Part shown: positions 18,450-26,813 of the stretch, piece after piece
Layout: every line of letters begins with the position of its first letter
Numbering within the stretch: the stretch's first letter is position 1
Source of the DNA: Natribaculum luteum
Lineage (GTDB): Archaea > Halobacteriota > Halobacteria > Halobacteriales > Natrialbaceae
Reading direction: 5' to 3'
NCBI RefSeq assembly: GCF_023008545.1
Contig: NZ_CP095397.1
Span: 3,523,199-3,587,198, forward strand
DNA length: 64,000 nt
Made by a program: the position numbers and the translations under genes
Notes under the pieces: model-generated
The model's input: only the letters and a program-made list of their open reading frames with translations
Database searches by the model: none
What the model was told of the DNA's origin: nothing

Positions 18450-18653
18450 GTGACCGTCTCGGATGACAGCACAGGATCAGTTCCTGTAAAGCGGCTACTT
18501 CGCGGGTGGGCGGTCATTATGTTACTCGTTGCTATCGGTGCGTATCTGTTGGGAGGGAATGGTGCCTTTGGAACCATAGTGGATATTTTAGGTCCGGCCA
18601 CGGTCTTGGTCAGCTTCGGGTTACTGGCTTGGAAGTATGAGGTTGAAAACTGA
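18450..18653 (+). CDS. Small membrane protein in an AT-rich island
   Basis: A 67-residue ORF starting with GTG. It has two membrane helices (GWAVIMLLVAIGAYLLGG and GPATVLVSFGLLAWKYEV) separated by a short Gly-rich turn. Codon use is AT-shifted compared with all neighbours, consistent with recent transfer. No family is recognised. It is followed at once by one copy of a 17-bp direct repeat. Confidence 0.5.
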   Translation: MTVSDDSTGSVPVKRLLRGWAVIMLLVAIGAYLLGGNGAFGTIVDILGPATVLVSFGLLAWKYEVEN

Positions 18654-18655
18654 TT

Positions 18656-18672
18656 GGTCCCGAGGATACCGT
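18656..18672 (+). repeat. Left copy of a 17-bp direct repeat
   Basis: GGTCCCGAGGATACCGT occurs just after the small membrane protein gene. It matches 19739-19755 at 16 of 17 bases. The two copies bracket the hypothetical gene at 18775-19704. Confidence 0.7.
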
Positions 18673-18774
18673 CTATGAGGGTATACTCTCTATAGTCACC
18701 GATTTGCTGCATAGACCCTCTGACTTATCGAATCAGGGCGCTCACATCGTAGATCATGCCGTTCTATGACATCG

Positions 18775-19704
18775 CTAGTCGGCCGACAGCGCCTCGTCGA
18801 TCCGATCCTCGAGGTCCTCGAGTTCCGCGCGGAGTTGCTCGCCGTCTTCGCCCTCGAGTTCGTCGATCCTGTCGGCGAGTCCCTGCAGGCGCGAGAACTT
18901 CTCGTCCTCGTCGACGCCCGTCTTCTGGGCATAGACCTGTTCGTCGACGTCGTACACCTCCGCTTCGGAGAGGTCGGTCGCGGCGACCACGACGTCGAGT
19001 TTGTCCGGGTCGATCCCGAGTACCCACTCGTGGGGAACGCCGTGCTCGTCGAGCGCGTCGAGCACCGTCGCCTCGTCTTTCGGCCGTCGTCGCTCACGCG
19101 TCGTCCGGTGGACCGTTCCGAACCGGCCGCGCAGCGACTGACCCGGTCCCAGGCGGTCGAGTACCACCTCGCTGGCCTCCCGCCGAAGCCGGTCGGCACC
19201 GCGCTGGACGTCCGACAGCAGGACGTACCGATCGGCCAGTGCGTCGGTCTCGAGCGACCCCGGATCGTCCACCTCGTGTCGCTCGAGGTGGTCTGCGAGC
19301 AACAGCGCGTCGTCGTGGAGGCGCTCCGGTCGCGTGCGTGCCGCCGCGGGTGAGACGAGGTACGGCGTCTCGCCGGCCGTCGCGTCCTCGGGTGCGTACG
19401 TGACGGCGTCGTCGTCGACCGCGTACTCGTCGGACAGCGTCAGGACCGTCGCGTACGGTTCGATGCCGGGCGTCAACTGCGTGACGTCGATCGGCCCGTC
19501 TGCCAGTCGATCCACGAATAGCTCGAACTGTTCGCGTCCCAGCGGGCGCTCCTCGCCGCTGTCGGTAAAGCGGACGACGATTCGATCGCCGTAGGTCGCG
19601 CCGATCCGAAACCGCCGCTCGGAGACTGGCGTCACGAGTTCTGCGCCTGGCTCGAGTCGCTCACAGGCCGTTCGAAGGTCTCGCCAGCGGTCGTCGGCTG
19701 TCAT
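18775..19704 (-). CDS. Haloarchaeal protein of unknown function
   Basis: A 309-residue acidic protein. The first 60 residues look like a small beta-barrel (ELVTPVSERRFRIGATYGDRIVVRF). The middle is helical (RLHDDALLLADHLERHE, DVQRGADRLRREASEVVLDRLGPGQSLRGRFGTVHR in part). The C-terminal 70 residues are strongly charged and probably coiled coil (DEDEKFSRLQGLADRIDELE, then EDLEDRIDEAL). I recognise no characterised family. The barrel plus coiled coil might suit nucleic-acid binding, but that is a guess. It is bracketed by the 17-bp direct repeats. Confidence 0.7.
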   Translation of the reverse strand: MTADDRWRDLRTACERLEPGAELVTPVSERRFRIGATYGDRIVVRFTDSGEERPLGREQFELFVDRLADGPIDVTQLTPGIEPYATVLTLSDEYAVDDDAVTYAPEDATAGETPYLVSPAAARTRPERLHDDALLLADHLERHEVDDPGSLETDALADRYVLLSDVQRGADRLRREASEVVLDRLGPGQSLRGRFGTVHRTTRERRRPKDEATVLDALDEHGVPHEWVLGIDPDKLDVVVAATDLSEAEVYDVDEQVYAQKTGVDEDEKFSRLQGLADRIDELEGEDGEQLRAELEDLEDRIDEALSAD

Positions 19705-19738
19705 ACGCTATCTTTCGACAGTCACCGCGAAAAAGAGT

Positions 19739-19755
19739 GGCCCCGAGGATACCGT
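19739..19755 (+). repeat. Right copy of the 17-bp direct repeat
   Basis: GGCCCCGAGGATACCGT, one mismatch to the copy at 18656-18672, 1083 bp away. It lies between the hypothetical gene and the SAMP gene. Confidence 0.7.
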
Positions 19756-19786
19756 GTCCGGCTGGCCGGTCGACCGCCAAAGCACC

Positions 19787-20062
19787 CTACCCACCGTAGA
19801 CCGACGGCACAAGCCGGTAGACGTCCCCGTCCTCGAGTTCGGTCTCGAGGCCGTCGATGTGCCGAACGTCCTTCTTGTTCTTCGTGACGACCGTCTCCCC
19901 GGCCAGGTCGTCGCCGTCGACGAGTCGCCCCTCGAGAACCGGGTACTCGGTCTCGAGGTCGGCGAGGAGGTCACCGACCGTCTCGGCGTCGGTCTCCCAG
20001 TCGACGGCCTCCTCGCCGACGTCCTCGCGAAACGGACCGAAGAAGAGACACTCGAGTTGCAT
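19787..20062 (-). CDS. Ubiquitin-like small archaeal modifier protein (SAMP/MoaD family)
   Basis: A 91-residue beta-grasp protein (MQLECLFFGPFREDVG; then TVGDLLADLETEYPVLEGRL; NKKDVRHIDGLETELEDGD) that ends in Gly-Gly (VYGG). The diglycine tail is what the E1-like enzyme UbaA adenylates, for protein conjugation or sulfur transfer to tRNA or molybdopterin. The wording of the N-terminal half is closest to the SAMP3/MoaD type. The ATG at 20062 is preferred; the open frame further upstream is not coding-like. Confidence 0.85.
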   Translation of the reverse strand: MQLECLFFGPFREDVGEEAVDWETDAETVGDLLADLETEYPVLEGRLVDGDDLAGETVVTKNKKDVRHIDGLETELEDGDVYRLVPSVYGG

Positions 20063-20131
20063 ACGCGTGCGTTTCGCGCGTCGGCTCTTGTAACCGCCGG
20101 TCGCGACGAGAGCCCCACAACGATGAATGCG

Positions 20132-20198
20132 AGTCAGTTCCGACGCACCCGCCGGACGGCTCACGGTTTTCGGGACACAGGGACAGCAGGCAGCATCA
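20132..20198 (-). repeat. Intergenic repeat, family 1, copy A (diverged)
   Basis: Reading on the minus strand it begins at the stop codon of the 20196-20921 gene, contains CTGCTGTCCCTGTGTCCCG and then GCGGGTGCGTCGGAACTGAC. These blocks match copy B at 29500-29581 almost base for base. The hairpin seen in copy B is decayed here. Confidence 0.5.
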
Positions 20199-20921
20199 GA
20201 GCGGGACGCGCTCGAGGTCGATCCGCTCGAGGTCGCCGTCACCGCCGACGGCGACGTCGGCGCGGTCGGCGACGGTACCCTCGTCCAGCAGCACGATCGT
20301 TCCCCCGGCGAGCAACGGCGCGATCAGGCCCGCCGTTACCGCCCGGTGGTCGGACAGCGCTCCCGCGACGGCGACCCGCGTGTCTTCGTCGAGTTCGTAT
20401 TCGTCGGCGACCGCCGACGCCGCGGTCACGACGTCGCCGTGTGAGACCGTCCGTTCGCCGTCGGAGAGCAACGGCGTCTCCGGATCGATCGAGAGCGGCG
20501 GGAACGACGGGTTCTCGCTCCACAGCCCCGCGTCGAAGTGGTGAACGTCCGGCCGTTCCGGCTGCGTCCCGTATCCCACGCGCTGGGCACCCTGGGGGAC
20601 GTCGTAACGCTCGAGGTCGTCGACGGGGGCGACGAGCGTCCGGAAGTCGGCCTCGTCCGCGAGGCTCGTCGGTGGATCGAACCGCGTCGTCGCCTCGAGC
20701 AGGGCCGTCCCGAAAAACGCGAGCAGCGCAAAGGGGCTATCGCCGACGACGCCGACGGATACCCCGTTTCGGACGCCGCTGTGGCGCAGGAAGTTTCCCG
20801 CCTTCCACGTGGACGTACAGAACCAGTGGTAGTCGAACTCGCGACCCGTCGCGTCCTCGAGCGCCGGCCGTTCGCTCCGTCGGTCCCGCGTCAACAGGTC
20901 GTCGACCGTCTCCGCGTCCAT
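20196..20921 (-). CDS. Short acyl-CoA-synthetase-like (AMP-binding fold) protein
   Basis: A 241-residue protein that reads like the N-terminal half of an acyl-CoA synthetase: a start region YHWFCTSTWKAGNFLRHSG, GVVGDSPFALLAFFGTALLEA, and near the end VAVAGALSDHRAVTAGLIAPLLAGGTIV. The P-loop-like adenylation motif and the C-terminal domain are absent. It is therefore unlikely to be a complete ligase. Such short paralogues are, as far as I recall, kept in haloarchaea, but their role is not known. It lies next to the SAMP gene on the same strand, 133 bp upstream of it. Confidence 0.68.
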   Translation of the reverse strand: MDAETVDDLLTRDRRSERPALEDATGREFDYHWFCTSTWKAGNFLRHSGVRNGVSVGVVGDSPFALLAFFGTALLEATTRFDPPTSLADEADFRTLVAPVDDLERYDVPQGAQRVGYGTQPERPDVHHFDAGLWSENPSFPPLSIDPETPLLSDGERTVSHGDVVTAASAVADEYELDEDTRVAVAGALSDHRAVTAGLIAPLLAGGTIVLLDEGTVADRADVAVGGDGDLERIDLERVPL

Positions 20922-20958
20922 ACCGGATGTTCCGGTTGCGGAGCCAAAAGGACGCCGA

Positions 20959-22107
20959 TCAGAAACTCGACTTGAGTCGCTCGAAGAAGCCCTGCTCGAC
21001 GTCGATCTCCTCGCCGCCGGCCTCGGCGAACGCCTCGAGGGCCTCGCGCTGTTCCGCGTTCAGGCTCTCGGGGGTGACGACCTGTACCTGCACGTAGAGG
21101 TCGCCGTAGCCCCGCCGCTGGAGGCGAGGCATTCCCTTCTCCTCGAGGTGGAACGTCTCGCCGCTCTGGGTCCCCTCGGGAATCTCGAGTTCGACCGGGC
21201 CGTCGAGCGTGGGCACTTCGACGGTGTCGCCGAACGTCGCCTGCGGGAACGAGATCGGCAGCCGGTACCGGAGGTCGTCGCCGTCGCGTTCGAACTCCTC
21301 GTGCTCTGCGATCGAGATGTCGATCAGCAGATCGCCGTTGGGTCCGCCGTTTGGACTCGGCGCACCCTCGCTTTCCATCCGAAGGGTCTGGCCGTCGCGG
21401 ATGCCCGCTGGCACCTCGACAGACAGCGTCGCCTCCTGGCGGACGTATCCCTCGCCGTGACACTCGCTGCAGGTCTCGGAGTACAGCGTCCCCTCGCCCT
21501 CACAGCGGGGACAGGTCGTCGTCTGCTGGACGCGACCGAGCGGCGTCTGCTGGACCTGCGTGACCTGCCCGCGACCCTGGCACTCGGGACAGGTCCGCGC
21601 GTCGGCCTCCGGCGGATGACCGGCGCCGTCACACTCCTCACACTCCTCGGGCCGTTCGATCGTGAACTGCTTTTCGACGCCCTCGTAGGCCTCCTCGAGG
21701 CCGATCTTCAGGGCGGTCCGGAGGTCCTGACCCTTGCGCGGACGGTCGCGACCGCGGCCACCGCCGCCGAAGAACTGCTCGAAGATGTCACCGAGGCCGC
21801 CGCCCATGCCCCCGGCGCCGCCCATGCCACCGAACGGGTCGCCACCCATGCCTCCGGCACCGGCGTCGAAGCCGTGTTTTTCGGCCTGTTCGAACCGGTC
21901 GTGGCCCATCCGGTCGTAGGCTTCCCGCTTTTCCTCGTCGGTCAGGATCTTCTTCGCCTTCTGGATCTTCTTGAACTTCTCTTCAGCGTCCGGATCGTCG
22001 CTGACGTCCGGATGGTACTCGGTTGCTTTCTTTCGGTAGGCCTGTTTGATCTCCTCGGTAGACGCGTCCCGACTCACACCGAGCACGTCGTAGAAGTCCT
22101 CGCTCAT
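20959..22107 (-). CDS. dnaJ: Chaperone DnaJ (Hsp40)
   Basis: A 382-residue type I DnaJ. The J-domain with HPD (EYHPDVSDDP) covers residues 1-70 and stimulates the DnaK ATPase. A Gly/Met-rich linker follows (GGMGGDPFGGMGG). The zinc domain has four CxxCxGxG repeats (CEECDGAG, CPECQGRG, CPRCEGEG, CSECHGEG). The C-terminal substrate-binding region follows. It completes the grpE-dnaK-dnaJ set, all on the minus strand. The start at 22107 (MSEDFYDVLGV) is the family start. Confidence 0.97.
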   Translation of the reverse strand: MSEDFYDVLGVSRDASTEEIKQAYRKKATEYHPDVSDDPDAEEKFKKIQKAKKILTDEEKREAYDRMGHDRFEQAEKHGFDAGAGGMGGDPFGGMGGAGGMGGGLGDIFEQFFGGGGRGRDRPRKGQDLRTALKIGLEEAYEGVEKQFTIERPEECEECDGAGHPPEADARTCPECQGRGQVTQVQQTPLGRVQQTTTCPRCEGEGTLYSETCSECHGEGYVRQEATLSVEVPAGIRDGQTLRMESEGAPSPNGGPNGDLLIDISIAEHEEFERDGDDLRYRLPISFPQATFGDTVEVPTLDGPVELEIPEGTQSGETFHLEEKGMPRLQRRGYGDLYVQVQVVTPESLNAEQREALEAFAEAGGEEIDVEQGFFERLKSSF

Positions 22108-22219
22108 TCGTTGTACACCGATACTGTGTTGAGACACTTGAAAAACGCGCCTCGAGTCGAGGCGGAGAACGGAACGGTCAACAGACGGTTACGTGTCGGC
22201 TACGTGATGCAGTGGGTCG

Positions 22220-24112
22220 CTACTGCTCGTCGTCGTCTACGTCTTCGAAGTCGGCGTCGACGAACTCCTCGCCCTCACCGGCAGCGTCCTCGGGGCCGGG
22301 ATTCGGACCGCCGCCCATTCCACCGGGACCAGCGCCGGCACCTGCGCCGGCACCGCCCGCGCCGGCGGCGGCACCCTGGTAGATCTGCTTGCCGATCTCC
22401 TGGAGCTCTTTGCTCAGCTCTTCGGTCGCGGCCTCGATCTCTTCTGCGCCGGCGTCGGTGTCGTCGATCGTCTCCTCCAGGTCTTCGACCGCGTCCTCGA
22501 TGCTCGAGCGCAGGTCGTCGTCGACCTCGTCGTTCTCCTCGAGGAGGGTCTCGGCGCGCTGGATCGTCGCCTCGGCGGTGTTACGGGCTTCGATGCGTTC
22601 GCGGCGCTGCTTGTCCTCCTCGGCGTGTTCTTCGGCCTCGCGCTGCATGCGGTCGATCTCGGCGTCCGAGAGGCCAGCACCGCCCTCGATCGTGATCTCC
22701 TCGGTCGTGCCGGTCCCTTTGTCCTCGGCGGAGACGTTGACGATGCCGTTCTCGTCGATCGAGAACGTGACCTCGATCTGGGGGGTTCCGGCGGGTGCCG
22801 GCGGGATGCCGGTCAGGTGGAACTCGCCGAGCAGTTCGTTCTTCTCGGCGAGTTCACGCTCACCCTGGAAGACCCGCACCTGCACGGAGGTCTGGTTGTC
22901 CGCGGCGGTGGTGAAGATCTTCGACTCCTCGGTCGGGATCGTGGTGTTCTTCTCGATGAGGCGCTCGAAGAGGCCACCTTTGACTTCGATACCGAGCGAA
23001 AGCGGCGTGACGTCGAGCAGGACGATGTCGTCGACCTCGCCGCCGAGGACGCCGCCCTGGATCGCCGCGCCCAGCGCGACGGCCTCGTCGGGGTTGACGT
23101 TCTTCTGGGGCTCCTCGCCGATGAGTTCCTCGACCTTCTCGGAGACCTGGGGCATCCGGGTCGACCCGCCGACCAGGAGGACTTCGTCGATGTCGTCTTT
23201 GCTGTAGCCTGCGTCCTCGAGTGCCTGCTCGGTGGGTTCGACGGTGCGGTCGATCAGGTCCTGCGTGAGTGACTCGAACTTGGCACGGGTCAGCGACTCT
23301 TCCAGGTGGATCGGGCCGTCGTCGGTCGCCGTGATAAAGGGCAGGTTGATCTCGGTCTCCTTGCGCGAGGAGAGTTCGATCTTGGCCTCCTCGGCGGCGT
23401 CTTTGAGCCGCTGGAGGGCCTGGCGGTCCTCGCGGAGGTCGATGCCGTGTTCGTCCTCGAAGTTGTCGGCGAGCCAGTCGATGATGGCGTGGTCCCAGTC
23501 GTCCCCGCCGAGGTCGTTGTCACCGTTTGTGGCGACGACCTCGTAGACGCCGCCACCCAGATCCAGGATGGAGACGTCGAAGGTGCCACCGCCGAGGTCG
23601 TAGACGAGCACCGTCTGGTCGGACTCGTCGTCGAGTCCGTAGGCCATCGACGCGGCGGTGGGTTCGTTGATGATCCGTTCGACCTCGAAGCCGGCGATCT
23701 CGCCGGCGTCTTTGGTCGCCTGGCGCTGGCGATCGGAGAAGTACGCCGGGACCGTGATGACAGCCTTCTCGACTTCGTCACCCAGGTAGTCTTCGGCGTC
23801 GCGTTTGATCTTCTGGAGGATCATCGCCGAGATCTGCTGGGGCGTGTACTCCTCGCCCTCGATCTCGACGGTGTAGTCGTCTTCCCCCATGTGACGCTTG
23901 ATCGAGGCGATCGTCCGCTCCGGGTTCTGGATCGCCTGATTCTTCGCCGGCTTCCCGACGAGTCGCTCGTCGTCGTCGGTGAAGGCGACGACCGAGGGCG
24001 TCGTTCGCTCACCCTCGGCGTTTACGATGATTTCCGGATCGCCGCCTTCCATGACGGCGAAAGCGCTGTTCGTCGTCCCGAGGTCGATACCGAGGATCTT
24101 GTTGCTCGCCAT
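22220..24112 (-). CDS. dnaK: Chaperone DnaK (Hsp70)
   Basis: A 630-residue Hsp70. The N-terminal ATPase has [35 protein letters not shown] and [17 protein letters not shown]. The substrate-binding domain ([10 protein letters not shown] onward) and helical lid follow. The tail is Gly/Ala-rich and then very acidic, as is usual in haloarchaeal DnaK. The start is the ATG at 24112; a TATA-like box lies about 29 bp upstream and no Shine-Dalgarno is present. It works with the DnaJ and GrpE encoded on either side. Confidence 0.98.
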   Translation of the reverse strand: MASNKILGIDLGTTNSAFAVMEGGDPEIIVNAEGERTTPSVVAFTDDDERLVGKPAKNQAIQNPERTIASIKRHMGEDDYTVEIEGEEYTPQQISAMILQKIKRDAEDYLGDEVEKAVITVPAYFSDRQRQATKDAGEIAGFEVERIINEPTAASMAYGLDDESDQTVLVYDLGGGTFDVSILDLGGGVYEVVATNGDNDLGGDDWDHAIIDWLADNFEDEHGIDLREDRQALQRLKDAAEEAKIELSSRKETEINLPFITATDDGPIHLEESLTRAKFESLTQDLIDRTVEPTEQALEDAGYSKDDIDEVLLVGGSTRMPQVSEKVEELIGEEPQKNVNPDEAVALGAAIQGGVLGGEVDDIVLLDVTPLSLGIEVKGGLFERLIEKNTTIPTEESKIFTTAADNQTSVQVRVFQGERELAEKNELLGEFHLTGIPPAPAGTPQIEVTFSIDENGIVNVSAEDKGTGTTEEITIEGGAGLSDAEIDRMQREAEEHAEEDKQRRERIEARNTAEATIQRAETLLEENDEVDDDLRSSIEDAVEDLEETIDDTDAGAEEIEAATEELSKELQEIGKQIYQGAAAGAGGAGAGAGAGPGGMGGGPNPGPEDAAGEGEEFVDADFEDVDDDEQ

Positions 24113-24137
24113 CTTGGAGGTAGTTATGCGCACTTTG

Positions 24138-24145
24138 TTTTAAAG
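24138..24145 (-). promoter_or_regulatory. TATA-like element of dnaK
   Basis: CTTTAAAA on the minus strand is centred about 29 bp before the dnaK ATG. dnaK may thus have its own promoter despite lying only 146 bp after grpE. Confidence 0.5.
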
Positions 24146-24258
24146 GTTGCTACACGGGTCGAGGTGACGAATTAAATTCACGTCCGAGCGAACGTGGCAG
24201 CCGCTGCTGTGGACGTTATCGGTCTCGAGAAGTCTTCAAACGTACGTGTTCCGCGACG

Positions 24259-25182
24259 TTACTCGTCAGCGGGTTCGTCTTCGCGGTCGTCCGCGTCGAC
24301 GTCGCCCTCGAGTTCGATCGCGTCGTCCTCGTCGCCGGCCTCGGACTCGTCGTCTCCCTCTTCGGACGCCAACTCGTCTTCGTCCTCGAGTTCGCCGTTG
24401 CTCACGGTCACCTGTGCGTTCTGGATGACCTTCTCGCCCATCTCGTAGCCGGACGTGTACACCTCGTCGATCGTTCCCTCTGGCAGCGCGCTGTCGACCG
24501 TAACCATCACCTCGTGGCGCTGGGGGTCGACCTCGGTCCCGGGTTCGGGGTCGATCTCCTCGACGTTCTCCTCGTCGAGGACGCGATCGAACTCCCGGAG
24601 GGTCATCTCGACGCCGTCGCGAAGCCCCTCGACGTCGCCGCTTTCCTCCTCGAGTGCGCGTTTCAGGTCGTCGCGGACGCTGACGAGTCGCGTGACCAGA
24701 TCCTCGGTCGCGCGCTCTTCGAGCTGTTTCTGGCGCTTTTTCGCGCGCTTCTTGTAGTTCTGGAAGTCCGCCTGCGTCCGTTTGACGGCGCTTTCGAGCT
24801 CGTCGACCCGTTCGTCTTTCTCCTCGAGTTCCTGCTCGCGGTCGTCGAGTTCGTCCTGGAGGTTGCCGATCGTCTCGGCTTGCTCTTCGATCCGTTCGCG
24901 GAGGTCCTCGAGTTCGGCTCGCTGGGCCTGGACCGTCTCGTTGAGTTCCCGCGCCGTCTCGACGATCGAGTTGACGTCGTGGGCGAGTTCGTCGTCGTAC
25001 TCGGTGACGCGATCGAGGATCTGCTGGACGTCCTCGCTCGTCTCGGGAGTACGTTCGGCGTCACCGTCCTCATCCCGCTCGGTTTCGGGCGCCGATGGAG
25101 CGTCCTCGGCGTCGGTCTCGTCGGCTTCGTCCGCGGACGAGACACCCTGGGCGGTCTGGTTCGTGCCCTCGTCTTCGCTCAT
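24259..25182 (-). CDS. grpE: Nucleotide exchange factor GrpE
   Basis: A 307-residue protein, longer than bacterial GrpE (about 200) because of acidic low-complexity tails at both ends. The centre is a long coiled coil (about residues 65-150), followed by the GrpE head signature FDRVLDEENVEEI, DPQRHEVMVTVDSALPEGTI and EVYTSGYEMGEKVIQNAQVTVS. It releases ADP from DnaK. The ATG at 25182 is chosen; an upstream in-frame extension covers the promoter. Confidence 0.95.
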   Translation of the reverse strand: MSEDEGTNQTAQGVSSADEADETDAEDAPSAPETERDEDGDAERTPETSEDVQQILDRVTEYDDELAHDVNSIVETARELNETVQAQRAELEDLRERIEEQAETIGNLQDELDDREQELEEKDERVDELESAVKRTQADFQNYKKRAKKRQKQLEERATEDLVTRLVSVRDDLKRALEEESGDVEGLRDGVEMTLREFDRVLDEENVEEIDPEPGTEVDPQRHEVMVTVDSALPEGTIDEVYTSGYEMGEKVIQNAQVTVSNGELEDEDELASEEGDDESEAGDEDDAIELEGDVDADDREDEPADE

Positions 25183-25202
25183 GTCCGAGTCAAAGAACAG
25201 CG

Positions 25203-25212
25203 ATAATAAAAG
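25203..25212 (-). promoter_or_regulatory. TATA-like element of grpE
   Basis: TTTTATTATC on the minus strand is centred about 25 bp before the grpE ATG, consistent with a leaderless transcript. Confidence 0.5.
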
Positions 25213-25293
25213 GGTTGAGGTACGCCGTCGCAAGTCCAGGTCGCGACCGTTGCGTCGCCGGTTTCGGCCGCCCGCTACCAGGGAATTGGCCGG

Positions 25294-25887
25294 TTACCAC
25301 GAGGAGTACTGTCGAACACGCTCGATCGCCTCCCGCTCTCGCGGCCCGCCCGCCCGATCGACGACCGACGCGGCGTACTCGAGTCGATCGCGAAGCGTCG
25401 CGTCGTCGTAGCCGGCCACTTCGAGTCGAGACGCGGCGACCGTCGCCTCGATCACGGCACTGAACCCCCGGTTGATCGTCGGCACTCGCCGGTCGCGGAC
25501 CGTCGACTCGAGCGGTCGGAGTACCCAGGCCTCCCATCGCGTCCCGTCCTCGGTACCCTCGTCGACCTGGTCGGCGGCGACGCGCACCCAGGCGTCGGCG
25601 GACTCGAGGACGGGATCGTCGCGCTCGGTGATCGACAGGGCGGCGTCGACGAAGTCGACGGGATCGCTGGTAAACTGGACGTAGCCGCCGCCCTGCCGGT
25701 GGAAGTTGCGGCGAGTGCGGGTGTTTCCCCAGGTTCGGGCGGTAACGGGATCGTCGGCGAACAGGCCGAGCGCCGCGACGTTCCAGCGGTCGTTCGGCCC
25801 GAGCGTCGTCACGATCGACTCCGTGACGCCGTGGAGATCGACGGGCCACGTCGCCGTCTCGTCCTCGCCGCCGGAATGCTCGCTCAT
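25294..25887 (-). CDS. DUF447 family protein, flavin-reductase-like fold
   Basis: A 197-residue protein typical of the archaeal DUF447 group: an early VTESIVTTLGPNDRWNVAALGL, then TWGNTRTRRNFHRQG, FVDAAL, and a late INRGFSAVIEATVAASRL. The fold resembles FMN-binding split barrels. The first codon overlaps the stop of the upstream CitG-like gene by 4 bp, so the pair is an operon. This gene pair is conserved in methanogens and has been suggested to belong to pterin or C1 cofactor metabolism; the exact reaction is not known to me. Confidence 0.82.
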   Translation of the reverse strand: MSEHSGGEDETATWPVDLHGVTESIVTTLGPNDRWNVAALGLFADDPVTARTWGNTRTRRNFHRQGGGYVQFTSDPVDFVDAALSITERDDPVLESADAWVRVAADQVDEGTEDGTRWEAWVLRPLESTVRDRRVPTINRGFSAVIEATVAASRLEVAGYDDATLRDRLEYAASVVDRAGGPREREAIERVRQYSSW

Positions 25888-26735
25888 ACGTCGACGGCTT
25901 CGCGCTCTAGAGCGATGAACAGTCCGGCAGCGGTGAGGTCTGCCGTCGTCCCTGGATTGATCCCGCGCGCGACGAGGTCGTCGGCGAACCGTTCGACGGC
26001 CTCACGGTCGGTCGCGAACGCGTCGGCGTCTACGAGTTCGGCGGCCCGTTCCGTCACCTCCCGTGCGACGGCTTCGCCGCGACGCTTGACGACGAGCGTG
26101 TCCGGCCGGTCGGCGAGCAACGAGAGGAACGTCTCGGCGGCACGGTCCGGTAACGGGCCGTCGGCCGCGGCGATCCGCTCGGCCGCGGCGAACGACCGCT
26201 CGAAGCCGCTTACCCACTCGCGAGCGACGTCGTCACCGGGGACGCTGCGGTCCATCACGTCGAGCAGCGTCAGTCCGCGCTCCTCGAGAGCCGGAATCGC
26301 ATCGCTCCCGCGGCGCACGTCCAGCGGTGCCATGTCCTCTGGCGGATCGGAGACGAAGACGTCCACGTGTTCGAACGCGCGGTAGAACGACGCGGCGTCG
26401 GCGACCGTCGTCTCCTCGACGACCGACTCGAGGACGGGCTGGGAGAGATCCTCGCGTGCGGCACAGACGAGCGGGACGAGCAACAGGAGCGCGCCGAACT
26501 GCGTGTTGCCGCCGCCCTGGTCGGCCATCTCCTCGACGCTTCGCTCGAACGCCGGGCCGACCGAGGCACCGCTGGCTGCCATCCGAAGACCGTTCCGTGC
26601 ACCGACGGCACCCGCGAGGAAGTGTTCGAATCGCAGGTCTTCGAGGTCGCGGTGGCGGTCGACGTTCCCCGGTTTGGGCGTGCCGGCGACCTCGAGCAAG
26701 AGCGCCAGTTCTGCGTTCTGGTCGGGGCTGCGCAT
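25884..26735 (-). CDS. Triphosphoribosyl-dephospho-CoA synthase-like protein (CitG family)
   Basis: A 283-residue all-helical protein with CitG-family motifs: LLLEVAGTPKPGNVDRHRDL near the N-terminus, FLAGAVGARNGLRMAASGA, GGGNTQFGALLLLVPL, and a late ARGINPGTTADLTAAGLFIA. Bacterial CitG makes the citrate-lyase prosthetic group precursor, but haloarchaea have no citrate lyase. A different nucleotide transfer, perhaps in tetrahydromethanopterin or a related cofactor, is more likely (inference). It is coupled by ATGA overlap to the DUF447 gene. Confidence 0.85.
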   Translation of the reverse strand: MRSPDQNAELALLLEVAGTPKPGNVDRHRDLEDLRFEHFLAGAVGARNGLRMAASGASVGPAFERSVEEMADQGGGNTQFGALLLLVPLVCAAREDLSQPVLESVVEETTVADAASFYRAFEHVDVFVSDPPEDMAPLDVRRGSDAIPALEERGLTLLDVMDRSVPGDDVAREWVSGFERSFAAAERIAAADGPLPDRAAETFLSLLADRPDTLVVKRRGEAVAREVTERAAELVDADAFATDREAVERFADDLVARGINPGTTADLTAAGLFIALEREAVDV

Positions 26736-26813
26736 ACCCGATGATGTGCGCCGAGGGGGTTTAGCAGTGATCGATGACGGCGGCCGTCACCGGTAGCACA
26801 CTATCGACCGGCG

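Noticed and set aside
20959-25182. Chaperone cluster as one strict operon
   Set aside because: Gaps of 146 and 112 bp and separate TATA-like boxes before grpE and dnaK argue for at least partly separate transcripts.
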